Of a DNA stretch of 64,000 nt, positions 8,381 to 17,823 are shown in pieces. The stretch is from Clostridiaceae bacterium (lineage in GTDB: Bacteria; Bacillota; Clostridia; Lachnospirales; Lachnospiraceae): assembly GCA_902363735.1 (NCBI GenBank), contig CABJBA010000004.1, positions 420,255 through 484,254 on the forward strand. The letters run 5' to 3'. The notes beneath the pieces are model-generated. The model made no database searches and was not told the DNA's origin. It saw only the letters and a list, made by a program, of their open reading frames with translations. A program made the position numbers and the translations under genes. The first letter of the stretch is position 1; each line of letters begins with the position of its first letter.

Positions 8381-9043
8381 ATGATTGATTTGTCAGAAAT
8401 ACCAAAAACAAATAACCTGATTGATGAAGCATTAAAAGAGCAGCTGATCGGTATTTTTTCCAAAATGCCGGAATCGGTAGTGTTAAAGGCTGTAGTCGAC
8501 ATGAAACAGGAAAAGAGTTACGAAATGGCCTCATTTTTACATATTATTTCAGAGCTGAGTGAGCACTTAAGGGTGGAACTTTATACTCCGGAAGAGGCAG
8601 GCGCTCAGGTTCCTGATCTGGATATAACTTATCTCCCGGTAACCGGCTTTTACAAAAACGGAGAATACCGGCGGATAGCCTTTCACGGGGTTCCCGGAGG
8701 AAAGGAAATAAACTCCTTTATTCTTGCTGTCATAAATCTGTCGGGAGGCTGCCAGGACGTACCGGAAAAGTTAAAAAAACGCATTGGCAAATTGAATAAA
8801 GCAACGAATATCAAGATCTGTGTGTCCCTGTCATGCCATCACTGCCCCGGGGTGGTAACTGCGTGCCAGCAGATAGCCATTTTAAATCCTGGCATCGAAG
8901 CCGAGATGATTGACGCTGCGCTTTATCCTGAACTGGTGGAAAAATTTAACATCTCAAGAGTTCCCATGATAATTACTGATGACCACGACATTTATATGGG
9001 CAGTAAAACCATTGAGGAAATTGTGAATCTGTTAAAAATTTAA
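8381..9043 (+). CDS. Thioredoxin-fold protein resembling the AhpF N-terminal domain
   Basis: 220 residues, started at the ATG at 8381 behind AGGAGG. The C-terminal half has a redox CHHCP (about residue 154) within a thioredoxin fold ending in VPMIITDD (cis-Pro). The first half looks like a second, Cys-less thioredoxin fold, with HGVPGGKEINSFI matching the first fold of the AhpF N-terminal domain. AhpF uses this two-fold module to pass electrons to AhpC. Here it stands alone, without the flavoprotein part, ahpC or trxB beside it. Its partner is unknown. Confidence 0.72.
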   Translation: MIDLSEIPKTNNLIDEALKEQLIGIFSKMPESVVLKAVVDMKQEKSYEMASFLHIISELSEHLRVELYTPEEAGAQVPDLDITYLPVTGFYKNGEYRRIAFHGVPGGKEINSFILAVINLSGGCQDVPEKLKKRIGKLNKATNIKICVSLSCHHCPGVVTACQQIAILNPGIEAEMIDAALYPELVEKFNISRVPMIITDDHDIYMGSKTIEEIVNLLKI

Positions 9044-9148
9044 CCAGTCGTTTTTTTAAATTTTGTCTCTATTTTGTTAAAATCGAACAAACCCAAGCGG
9101 CAGTTACACCAATAATATGTACAAATCACAACAAATAAATTGAGCCTA

Positions 9149-9177
9149 TTGAAAATTTGTGTGCAATGTGCTATATT
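9149..9177 (+). promoter_or_regulatory. Promoter of glpP-led glycerol operon
   Basis: TTGAAA (9149-9154), 17-base spacer, TATATT (9172-9177) with TGC before the -10. Transcription would start near 9184, about 28 bases before the leader hairpin. The TGTGCTA around the -10 resembles the -10 area of the divergent-strand glpA promoter. Confidence 0.72.
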
Positions 9178-9211
9178 GATTAAAGGTAAATACATCGTGC
9201 AGAGACGACAG

Positions 9212-9264
9212 AGAGCATGGGATAACAACAGAAATGTTGATTATATTCCATGCTCTTTTTTTCT
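9212..9264 (+). promoter_or_regulatory. glpP leader: Leader terminator hairpin upstream of glpP, candidate GlpP target
   Basis: AGAGCATGG (9212-9220) pairs perfectly with CCATGCTCT (9248-9256), extended inside by ATAACAAC against GTTGATTAT, and followed by a run of T. It ends about 38 bases before the glpP start. The position and shape are those of the conditional terminators that GlpP opens when glycerol-3-phosphate is present. It would also make glpP autoregulated. The regulatory logic is inferred from the Bacillus model. Confidence 0.78.
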
Positions 9265-9301
9265 TAAAGAGGATGTATTATATTTCGGAGAGGGAGATTC
9301 C

Positions 9302-9871
9302 ATGGATCAGAAATTCTACGACCTTATTGAGGCCAGCCCGGTTATCGCAGCCGTCAAGGATATGAAGGGCTTAAAAGCCTGCTGCAAGACAGAGGAAGTA
9401 AAAGTAGTTTTTGTCCTGTTCGGGGATATCTGCAATATAGGGTCTATTGTAAAAGAGATCAAGCAGTCAGGAAAGACTACCATGGTACATATTGATCTGA
9501 TTACAGGGCTTGGCAACAAGGAGATCGCCGTAGATTTTATTAAACAGAACACCGAAGCCTATGGTATCATCTCCACCAAGCCGGGAATGATCAAGAGGGC
9601 CAAGGAGCTGTCGCTGTACACGATGCTGAGGATTTTTATCCTGGATTCCATGGCATTTGAAAATATTGAAAAACAGGTAAATCTGGTACGCCCGGATATG
9701 ATCGAGATTCTGCCGGGACTGATGCCTAAGATAATCCGCCGGGTCAGCCAGCTGGTGAAAGTTCCGGTGATTGCCGGCGGCCTGATTTCAGACAAGGAAG
9801 ATGTGATGGCCGCACTGTTGGCAGGAGCTATTTCCGTATCGTCTACAAATCAGGATGTGTGGAAGCTCTAA
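9302..9871 (+). CDS. glpP: Glycerol-3-phosphate-responsive antiterminator GlpP
   Basis: A 189-residue TIM-barrel-type GlpP, full length for the family. The core contains HIDLITGLGNKE and the phosphate-binding end VIAGGLISDKEDV with ALLAGAISVSST. GlpP binds glycerol-3-phosphate and the nascent leader RNA, preventing termination. The start at 9302 follows GGAGAGGGAG; earlier in-frame codons run through the leader hairpin and are not used. It heads the glpK-glpF-dhaKLM run, 93 bases before glpK. Confidence 0.93.
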   Translation: MDQKFYDLIEASPVIAAVKDMKGLKACCKTEEVKVVFVLFGDICNIGSIVKEIKQSGKTTMVHIDLITGLGNKEIAVDFIKQNTEAYGIISTKPGMIKRAKELSLYTMLRIFILDSMAFENIEKQVNLVRPDMIEILPGLMPKIIRRVSQLVKVPVIAGGLISDKEDVMAALLAGAISVSSTNQDVWKL

Positions 9872-9928
9872 CGCCAATACACCAGGTAGCAATACTGTTC
9901 TTTCCCAAAAGAACGGTTGGTACAATAG

Positions 9929-11461
<1,533 letters not shown>

Positions 11462-11517
11462 TTACCGCAACGAGAATGTTTCACATAAATCAATAATAGA
11501 AAGAGGGGACTACTATT

Positions 11518-12231
11518 ATGTTAGTTTATATTGCTGAATTTATTGGAACTTGTTTGCTGATATTGTTAGGTGACGGAGTTGTTGCCAATGTAACTTTGAA
11601 TAAATCGGGTATGAAAGGGGCAGGCTCTATTCAGATCACCTTTGCATGGGGGCTTGCTGTTATGCTTCCCGCGTTTATCTTCGGAGCTTCCTCAGGAGCA
11701 CATTTTAACCCGGCTATTACCATCGCTCTGGCGATGGATGGAAGCCTTGCCTGGAGCCTGGTTCCCGGTTATGTCATCGCACAGTTTGCAGGTGCATTTT
11801 TAGGTGCCTGCCTGGTTTACATCTTGTTTAAGGATCAGTTTGACGCTACGGAATCCGCAGGCACAAAGCTGGGCGTATTTTCAACCGGACCTTCTATTCC
11901 CAACATGGGCCGCAATATTTTAAGTGAAGCAATCGGAACATTTGTCCTGATGTTTGCCATTAAAGGCATTGCTCAGGCAGGCGCGGTTCCTCCCGGAGTG
12001 GGCAACTTTCTGGTCTTTGGAATTATCGTATCCATCGGTATGTCTTTAGGCGGTCTGACCGGTTATGCCATCAATCCGGCCCGTGACTTAGGACCCCGTC
12101 TGGCTCATGCGGTTCTGCCCATCAAGGATAAGGGTGATTCCAACTGGGGTTACGCACCAGTTGTTATTATCGGTCCCATTATCGGAGCAATTGCAGCAGT
12201 GCTTCTATATGGTGCAATTCCATGGCAGTAA
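11518..12231 (+). CDS. glpF: Glycerol uptake facilitator (aquaglyceroporin)
   Basis: 237 residues with six membrane helices and the two pore motifs: HFNPA (62-66) and INPARDLGPR (about residue 186). The Asp following the second NPAR is typical of glycerol-conducting rather than water-only channels. It starts 56 bases after glpK behind AAAGAGGGG and feeds GlpK. A small Cys-repeat gene follows. Confidence 0.94.
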   Translation: MLVYIAEFIGTCLLILLGDGVVANVTLNKSGMKGAGSIQITFAWGLAVMLPAFIFGASSGAHFNPAITIALAMDGSLAWSLVPGYVIAQFAGAFLGACLVYILFKDQFDATESAGTKLGVFSTGPSIPNMGRNILSEAIGTFVLMFAIKGIAQAGAVPPGVGNFLVFGIIVSIGMSLGGLTGYAINPARDLGPRLAHAVLPIKDKGDSNWGYAPVVIIGPIIGAIAAVLLYGAIPWQ

Positions 12232-12293
12232 CATGCAGCCGGTAAAACAAATATAATTTATAAAATCCGAAAAACAGGAAAGGAGGATAATGG

Positions 12294-12512
12294 GTGAAAA
12301 AAAAACAGCTGGATATTACCAATATGAACGGTGTGACAGAGGATGAAGACACAACCTGTGGGCTCAATGATATGAATTGCGTCGGCGAAGATGAGGTAAA
12401 CACCTGTGGATTAAATGACATGAATTGTCTCGGAGAAGATGATGATACCACCTGTGGACTCAATGATATGAACTGTCTGGATGAGGAAGAAAAAAAGGAA
12501 GAAAAAAAATAA
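12294..12512 (+). CDS. Small acidic protein with three CGLNDMNC repeats, function unknown
   Basis: 72 residues from a GTG start, with AGGAGG seven bases upstream. The earlier ATG at 12290 is out of frame and stops after 18 codons. The protein is three 16-residue repeats, each holding CGLNDMNC (Cys pairs 22/29, 38/45, 54/61) followed by an acidic stretch. A Cys-less degenerate copy (TNMNGVTEDED) precedes them, and an EEKKEEKK tail ends it. No signal peptide or membrane segment is visible. It lies between glpF and dhaK in the same direction. I do not recognise a family; metal binding or a modified-peptide precursor are possible, but no radical SAM gene is nearby. Confidence 0.75.
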   Translation: MKKKQLDITNMNGVTEDEDTTCGLNDMNCVGEDEVNTCGLNDMNCLGEDDDTTCGLNDMNCLDEEEKKEEKK

Positions 12513-12525
12513 AGAGATGCTGACA

Positions 12526-12557
12526 TTCAGAGACTTCTTATGATAGAAGTCTCTGAA
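12526..12557 (+). other. Perfect 13-bp hairpin between the repeat-protein gene and dhaK
   Basis: TTCAGAGACTTCT (12526-12538) and its exact complement (12545-12557) surround a 6-base loop. No T run follows, so it is not a normal terminator. It starts 13 bases after the small gene's stop and may stabilise the upstream mRNA end or set relative expression within the operon. Confidence 0.6.
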
Positions 12558-12593
12558 ACGTATATCAGGAAATTATGAAAAGGGGGTTTCACA

Positions 12594-13580
12594 ATGAAAA
12601 AATTCATCAATGATGCGGCACTGGTTGAGGAACAGATGATTTTGGGAATGGTAAAGGCATATCCTCAGTATCTGAAGAAACTGGATTGCGGCAATGTGGT
12701 AGTACGTGCCCATAAAAAGAAAGACAAGGTTGCCTTAATCAGCGGCGGCGGAAGCGGACATGAACCGGCTCACGGCGGCTTTGTGGGCATGGGTATGCTG
12801 GATGCGGCAGTAGCCGGTGCAGTCTTTACCTCACCCACTCCTGATCAGATTTATGAGGGTATCAAGGCAGTCGCCACAGATGCCGGTGTACTGATGGTAG
12901 TTAAAAACTATACCGGTGATATCATGAACTTCGAAATGGCAGCTGAGATGGCGGAGATGGAAGGCATTGAGGTAAAGTACGTGGTAACCAACGACGATGT
13001 GGCTGTCAAGGACAGTCTGTATACGGTTGGACGCCGGGGCGTAGCCGGTACTGTTTTTGTACATAAAATTGCCGGTGCCATGGCTGAACAGGGCGCTTCA
13101 TTAAGCGAAGTACAGGAAGCAGCACAGAAGGTGATTGACCAGGTCCGTACCATGGGTGCGGCAATTGAACCGTGTACTGTGCCCGCAGCAGGAAAACCTG
13201 GATTTGAACTGGCGGAGAATGAGATGGAAATCGGCATCGGCATCCATGGCGAGCCGGGAACCCACCGGGAATCGCTGAAACCGGCGGATGAGATTGTGGA
13301 TCTCCTTTTAGAACAAATTCTTGCCGATATTGATTACACCGGCAGCGAAGTGGCAGTCATGATCAACGGAGCCGGAGCGACACCGCTTATGGAGCTGTTT
13401 ATCATCAATAACCACGTTGCAGATGTCCTGAAAGAGAAGAATATTCATGTGCATAAAACCTTTGTGGGTGAATATATGACTTCCATCGAGATGCAGGGCT
13501 TTTCTATTTCGCTGCTCCGTCTGGATGATCAGCTAAAGGAGCTTTTAGATGCTCCGGCCGATACACCGGCATGGAGATAA
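12594..13580 (+). CDS. dhaK: Dihydroxyacetone kinase, substrate-binding subunit DhaK
   Basis: 328 residues, family length. It binds dihydroxyacetone covalently as a hemiaminal on His218 in GIHGEPG, with the GGGSGHEPAHGG loop (51-62) closing over the substrate. AAGGGGG precedes the ATG. With DhaL and DhaM it forms the PTS-type kinase making dihydroxyacetone phosphate from PEP-derived phosphate. Its presence with glpK gives two phosphorylated entry routes from C3 polyols into glycolysis. No glycerol dehydrogenase is seen in the window. Confidence 0.95.
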   Translation: MKKFINDAALVEEQMILGMVKAYPQYLKKLDCGNVVVRAHKKKDKVALISGGGSGHEPAHGGFVGMGMLDAAVAGAVFTSPTPDQIYEGIKAVATDAGVLMVVKNYTGDIMNFEMAAEMAEMEGIEVKYVVTNDDVAVKDSLYTVGRRGVAGTVFVHKIAGAMAEQGASLSEVQEAAQKVIDQVRTMGAAIEPCTVPAAGKPGFELAENEMEIGIGIHGEPGTHRESLKPADEIVDLLLEQILADIDYTGSEVAVMINGAGATPLMELFIINNHVADVLKEKNIHVHKTFVGEYMTSIEMQGFSISLLRLDDQLKELLDAPADTPAWR

Positions 13581-13603
13581 TATATACGGAGAGGTGATGC
13601 AGC

Positions 13604-14230
13604 ATGGCAGACAGCAGTAAAGTAATCGAAATTATCAAAGCAATCGGACATTGTATGGTGGAACACAAGGAGGAGCTGACGGCACTGGACCAGCCAATTG
13701 GCGACAGTGATCACGGTATTAACCTGGCCCGGGGCTTTGAAGCGGTTGAAAAGAAGCTTCCGGAGCTGGAGGGGAAAGATATCGGAACAATCTTAAAAAC
13801 AGTGGGAATGACCCTGGTTTCCACCGTGGGGGGAGCATCCGGCCCGCTTTACGGTTCAGCTTATATGAAGGCCGGTATGGCTTTGGAGGGAAAAAACGAA
13901 ATAGATCAGAAGGATTTTCTGGAGATGTTGAAAGCGGCCTCCAATGCCGTGATGCAGCGGGGCAAGGCGGTTGCCGGGGAGGCCACCATGCTGGATGCCA
14001 TGCTTCCGGCACTGAAAGCCATGGAGGAAGCTGACGCTGCCGGCGCTGCGCCTAAAGATATGCTGGATGCGGGTGTACAGGCTGCCTGGGCCGGTACGAA
14101 CCATACAAAAGATCTGATCGCCACCAAAGGACGGGCCAGCTATGTGGGCGAACGGGGGCTGGGGCATCAGGACCCCGGGGCAACGTCATTTTCCTATATG
14201 CTTGAAACGATTGCCCGGTGGAAAGGATAA
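13604..14230 (+). CDS. dhaL: Dihydroxyacetone kinase, ADP-binding subunit DhaL
   Basis: 208 residues. Mg-ADP is held as a cofactor by the aspartates in LDQPIGDSDHG (Asp29, Asp34, Asp36); Ser35 replaces the usual Gly between the last two. GGASGPLYGSA and GRASYVGERGLGHQDPGA follow as in other DhaL. GAGAGGTGATG provides the ribosome site. It transfers phosphate from DhaM to dihydroxyacetone in DhaK. The gene lies 23 bases after dhaK. Confidence 0.94.
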   Translation: MADSSKVIEIIKAIGHCMVEHKEELTALDQPIGDSDHGINLARGFEAVEKKLPELEGKDIGTILKTVGMTLVSTVGGASGPLYGSAYMKAGMALEGKNEIDQKDFLEMLKAASNAVMQRGKAVAGEATMLDAMLPALKAMEEADAAGAAPKDMLDAGVQAAWAGTNHTKDLIATKGRASYVGERGLGHQDPGATSFSYMLETIARWKG

Positions 14231-14235
14231 GAAAA

Positions 14236-14616
14236 ATGGTTGGAATTGTAATTGTTTCACACAGTGAGGATCTGGCAAGAAGCGTGGTGGGGCTGACTGC
14301 CATGATGGCGCCGAATGCGAAAATCACACCGGCCGGCGGTCTGGAGGACGGCAGTTTCGGCACAAGTTTTGAGAAGATTCAGACAGCCATCCAGTCGGTG
14401 TATTCCGATGAAGGAGTGCTGGTATTGATGGATATGGGCAGTGCGGTAATGACCACCGAGATGGTGATCGAGACCATGGAAGGCATGAAAGTGGCAATGG
14501 TGGATTGCCCGCTGGTTGAAGGAGCAGTCTTAGCAACCATTGATGCGGCCGCCGGAATGGATTTTGACAGTATCCGCCAGGCACTTTCTTCTGTTGGGAC
14601 ATCAAATAAGTTTTAA
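14236..14616 (+). CDS. dhaM: DhaM phosphotransferase subunit (EIIA-Man-like)
   Basis: 126 residues of a single EIIA-Man-like domain. His9 in IVIVSHS is the phosphorylated residue, which receives phosphate from HPr. GTSFEKIQ and VLMDMGSAVMTTE are family segments. It lacks the HPr and EI-like domains of the E. coli DhaM, as usual in Firmicutes. The ATG at 14236 follows GAAAGGA that overlaps the end of dhaL, suggesting coupled translation. Confidence 0.92.
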   Translation: MVGIVIVSHSEDLARSVVGLTAMMAPNAKITPAGGLEDGSFGTSFEKIQTAIQSVYSDEGVLVLMDMGSAVMTTEMVIETMEGMKVAMVDCPLVEGAVLATIDAAAGMDFDSIRQALSSVGTSNKF

Positions 14617-14644
14617 ATAGAAGAAGCTTCAATCGTTAGTTGTC

Positions 14645-14672
14645 AATAAGCCCGCCTGAAGGCGGGCTTATT
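14645..14672. terminator. Terminator between dhaM and the AEC transporter gene
   Basis: AATAAGCCCGCC and GGCGGGCTTATT form a perfect 12-bp stem with a 4-base loop between two converging genes. The symmetric AT ends allow use in both directions, though T runs are short. Confidence 0.7.
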
Positions 14673-14734
14673 AATTATGCTTGTTTTAGGATATCTCTGC
14701 ATAATGTTTTCAAGACAGTTTCTCTTCTTTACAC

Positions 14735-15652
14735 TTACAGATACATCATGATTACGCACAGGCCAGGCACAGTGATGAGAGACAATATGGTTGATAAAAA
14801 TATAATTTTTACTGCAAAATGTTCATCTTTGCCATATTTTGATGCCAGTATTGCTGTTGTGGTGGCAGCCGGCATTCCCGCAAGCACTACAGAAACCTCT
14901 GTAACCAGCTGATCCAGTACCAGCAGGCGGCAGACGATGAATACCAGCGCCGGGAAGATCACCAGACGAACAAAGCAATAACATAAATTGTCACGGTCAA
15001 TGATTTGGGAAGGTTTTACCTCTGCCAGTATATTTCCGATTACAATCATGGACAAAGCGGTTGTACAGCTGCTGGAATACCCAAGTGTTTTTACAATTCC
15101 CGCCGGCAGGCTGATCTGGCTGACCATAAGCAGAACACCAATTCCAACTGCCACAATACAAGGGTGTGTGGCTACCTTAAGTAATACCTTTTTTCCTCTG
15201 GTTCCGGTAAAACTGGAAATCCCCGCAGACCACATCATGATTCTCTGAGGAATTAAATAAATTGAGGCATATAAAAGTCCCTGACTTCCATATAAACCTT
15301 CCACAATTGGATTTCCCAGGAATCCGGCATTAGAAACAATGGTGGCATACTTTAATACAGGAATTCGGCTTTTATGCACTCCGGGATAGAAAAATCGCCC
15401 TCCCAATGCTGCAAAAACCTGTATTCCAACTGATATAAAAAATACCGTAAAGCAGGAAAGCAGAATTTGTCTGTTAAATTCAATTAAAAATGATACAATT
15501 ATATTGCAGGGAAGAATAAAATCAATAATAAGATCCGTCAAGGGAATTCTGGCGGAGGGTACCAGTATTCCCAGACGGGTCATTACATAACCTGCCATCA
15601 TCAGGCAAAACATAGCTGTCTGAAGGTCCAGCAGACTTTTCATATCAGCCAT
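14735..15652 (-). CDS. AEC family transporter
   Basis: 305 residues, about ten hydrophobic segments, with the membrane-transport (auxin efflux carrier) fold. AEC proteins in bacteria usually move small organic acids such as malate or lactate. The start overlaps the end of the upstream hydroxyacid dehydrogenase by 8 bases, making it the last gene of the 14-gene pyroglutamate-type operon. Export of a hydroxyacid product of that pathway is a reasonable inference; direction and substrate are not shown by the sequence. Confidence 0.82.
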   Translation of the reverse strand: MADMKSLLDLQTAMFCLMMAGYVMTRLGILVPSARIPLTDLIIDFILPCNIIVSFLIEFNRQILLSCFTVFFISVGIQVFAALGGRFFYPGVHKSRIPVLKYATIVSNAGFLGNPIVEGLYGSQGLLYASIYLIPQRIMMWSAGISSFTGTRGKKVLLKVATHPCIVAVGIGVLLMVSQISLPAGIVKTLGYSSSCTTALSMIVIGNILAEVKPSQIIDRDNLCYCFVRLVIFPALVFIVCRLLVLDQLVTEVSVVLAGMPAATTTAILASKYGKDEHFAVKIIFLSTILSLITVPGLCVIMMYL

Positions 15653-16613
15653 TGCACTCTACCTTATTTACCGGCCAGGTCAATGGTTTGTGGTACAGAA
15701 CTTCAAGAATGCCTGCAGCTCCTGTGTAGGACAGGTTTTCAGATGCCTCCACGGTCAATCCTGAACAGTGAGGAGTCACCGAAACATGATCCATGGCTAA
15801 CAGGGGATTATTCTTTTTCACCGGCTCGTCCTCAAACACATCAAGTCCGGCACCTGCAATTTCTCCCCTATTCAATGCATCTACCAGTTCCTCTTCCCGA
15901 ATTACATTTCCCCGGGCAGTATTAATCAAAAATGCAGTCTTCTTCATAATCCCGAACTCCTTCATGCCTATGCTATGAATCGTGTCCGGCAGTGCCGGCA
16001 GATGAACGCTCACAAAATCCGCCTCAGAAAACACACGGTTCCGGTCTTCAACCACCTCTATGCCGCATTCCATCATGCCCGGTTTTACAAACGGATCATA
16101 TCCGATGACTTTCATTCCCAAACCAGCAGATGCTTTCTCAGCTACCAGTCTGGCAATACGACCGCAGCCTATTAAAGCCAGGGTTTTTCCTTTAATTTCA
16201 TGGGTATTATTTAATGTAAAACGAATATTATAATTTCCATTAATTAATTCCTGCTGAGAGTACCGCATTCTTCTTGCGCAGCTTAATATATGCATTATAG
16301 CCATCTCTGCTACGGAATTGTTATTGCCCAAAGGAGCATAGACTACCTGAATTCCTTTTTTTGAAGCATATTCCACATCAATATTATCATATCCTACCCC
16401 ATGCTTGGCAATTACCTTTAAATTGGGTGCCATATCCATCATTTGGGGAGTCACAGGCTCATTTCTCACAAATATGGCATTGCAGCGCTCAAGCTGGTCC
16501 TGATAATCTAAAAGCGCCGGTCCTTCTGCAATCATCACTTCACAGTCATGTTCCTCCAGAAGTGTTTTTCCTGACGGATGAAGATCCCTCAATAAAAGCA
16601 CGCTATATTTCAT
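15645..16613 (-). CDS. D-2-hydroxyacid dehydrogenase (phosphoglycerate-dehydrogenase-like)
   Basis: 322 residues. The NAD fold motif is GCGRIA near residue 150, the substrate Arg lies in NTARGNVI, a Glu in LDVFEDEPV and the catalytic His in TPHCSG. It overlaps the aminotransferase stop by 4 bases and the AEC start by 8. Placed after an aminotransferase, it could reduce the 2-oxoacid formed to a D-2-hydroxyacid for export or fermentation. Exact substrate unknown. Confidence 0.86.
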   Translation of the reverse strand: MKYSVLLLRDLHPSGKTLLEEHDCEVMIAEGPALLDYQDQLERCNAIFVRNEPVTPQMMDMAPNLKVIAKHGVGYDNIDVEYASKKGIQVVYAPLGNNNSVAEMAIMHILSCARRMRYSQQELINGNYNIRFTLNNTHEIKGKTLALIGCGRIARLVAEKASAGLGMKVIGYDPFVKPGMMECGIEVVEDRNRVFSEADFVSVHLPALPDTIHSIGMKEFGIMKKTAFLINTARGNVIREEELVDALNRGEIAGAGLDVFEDEPVKKNNPLLAMDHVSVTPHCSGLTVEASENLSYTGAAGILEVLYHKPLTWPVNKVECNG

Positions 16614-17809
16614 TTTTCCTGTTCTCCCGTCTGCTTTCTCAGTTCCAAAATCCCCTCTGCCAGCCGCCTGCAGCCTTCCACAATATTATCGTAGCTATTT
16701 GCAAAAGACAGTCTTAAATAGCCCTCACCATTCTTTCCAAATACCTCCCCCGGCACCAGTGCAATCTTATGGTGCTCCAGCAGATATTCAGCTATCTCAG
16801 AGGCAGGAATGCCCAGGGATCTTACATTAATAAAGATATAAAATGCTCCTTTCGGATTCAGGCAGTATATTCCTGGTGTGCTGTTAATAGCCTCAACCGC
16901 ATAATCCCGGCGGCGCTGATACTCTTTTACCATGTTCTCAACCTCATTGCTTTCATCGCGAAGTGCCACAATACCGGCTTTCTGGACAAAAGAGGCTGCA
17001 CAGATGGTGATATGCTGATGCACCTTATTTAATTCCAGGATCAGTTCCCTGGGCGCTGCCACATATCCCAGTCTCCATCCGGTCATGGAATATGCCTTGG
17101 AAAAACCGTTGAAGGTAATGGTACGTTCCTTCATTCCCGGCAGGGAAGCAATACTTACATGCTCCGTATCATCATAAATAAGGCGCTCATATACCTCATC
17201 GGAAATCACTGTAAGGTCGTATTTCTCAACCAATGCAGCAATCTCTTTCAGTGTTTTTGTGCTAAGAATACTGCCTGTGGGATTTCCAGGAGTGTTAATC
17301 ACCAAAGTTTTTGTTTTATCTGTAATCAGCGCTTCCAGCTGTTTTATATCAGGCTGATAATCATTCTCTTCCAGCAGGTCATAGCAGACCGGTTCAGCCC
17401 CCAGCAGTCTGGGTACATTCAGATAATTAATCCACACCGGGTCGGGAACCAGAATCTCATCCCCTGGATTCAGCAGGACACAGAGAACATCGTATACAGC
17501 TTCTGAAAGACCTGCGGTAATAAGGATTTCTTCTGCTTTGTAAGAGATGTGATTGTGCCGTTCCAGGTATTCTGCCACCTGCTCCCGCAGCTTCATATCT
17601 CCGAAGTTAGAAGTATAGAATACCTCACTATTCTCAAGACTTTTCACACAAGCTTCCTTGATATACTCAGGAGTATCAAAATCCGGACGTCCTATCTCAA
17701 AATGAATAACCGTCTCACCGGCACGCTCCATAGCCAGTGCCTTTTCATTGACTTTACGAATTCCTGAGGGAGCCAGTCCCTTCATTCTGTCTGCAATTTT
17801 AAAACCCAT
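16610..17809 (-). CDS. Class I/II pyridoxal-phosphate aminotransferase
   Basis: 399 residues with the ATG at 17809 behind AAGGAGGA. The PLP lysine lies in FSKAYSMTGWRLGY, NTPGNPTG holds the cofactor-binding Asn, and the C terminus carries the carboxylate-binding Arg in YLRLSFANS. It resembles the aspartate/alanine/tyrosine aminotransferase group (fold type I, subgroup I). In the operon it sits between an M20 hydrolase and a hydroxyacid dehydrogenase, fitting release of an amino acid and then its deamination. The upstream extension of the frame lacks a ribosome site. Confidence 0.88.
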   Translation of the reverse strand: MGFKIADRMKGLAPSGIRKVNEKALAMERAGETVIHFEIGRPDFDTPEYIKEACVKSLENSEVFYTSNFGDMKLREQVAEYLERHNHISYKAEEILITAGLSEAVYDVLCVLLNPGDEILVPDPVWINYLNVPRLLGAEPVCYDLLEENDYQPDIKQLEALITDKTKTLVINTPGNPTGSILSTKTLKEIAALVEKYDLTVISDEVYERLIYDDTEHVSIASLPGMKERTITFNGFSKAYSMTGWRLGYVAAPRELILELNKVHQHITICAASFVQKAGIVALRDESNEVENMVKEYQRRRDYAVEAINSTPGIYCLNPKGAFYIFINVRSLGIPASEIAEYLLEHHKIALVPGEVFGKNGEGYLRLSFANSYDNIVEGCRRLAEGILELRKQTGEQEK

Positions 17810-17823
17810 TTCTTCAGTCCTCC

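Noticed and set aside
9044-9075. AAAATTTAA/TTAAATTTT hairpin as terminator after the thioredoxin-fold gene
   Set aside because: The stem is entirely A/T; too weak to call, though some termination is possible.
12290-12346. ATG overlapping the ribosome site of the Cys-repeat gene
   Set aside because: It gives only 18 codons in another frame; the GTG at 12294 has correct spacing and opens the repeat frame.
12339-12483. Possible CRISPR array from the 48-base tandem pattern
   Set aside because: Spacers and repeats are both coding and similar, and the unit translates to a conserved peptide repeat. No cas gene or other array is in the window.
12179-12526. Minus-strand Ser/Phe-rich frame opposite the Cys-repeat gene
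   Set aside because: Its repetitiveness merely mirrors the 48-base repeats of the sense gene; no ribosome site is present.
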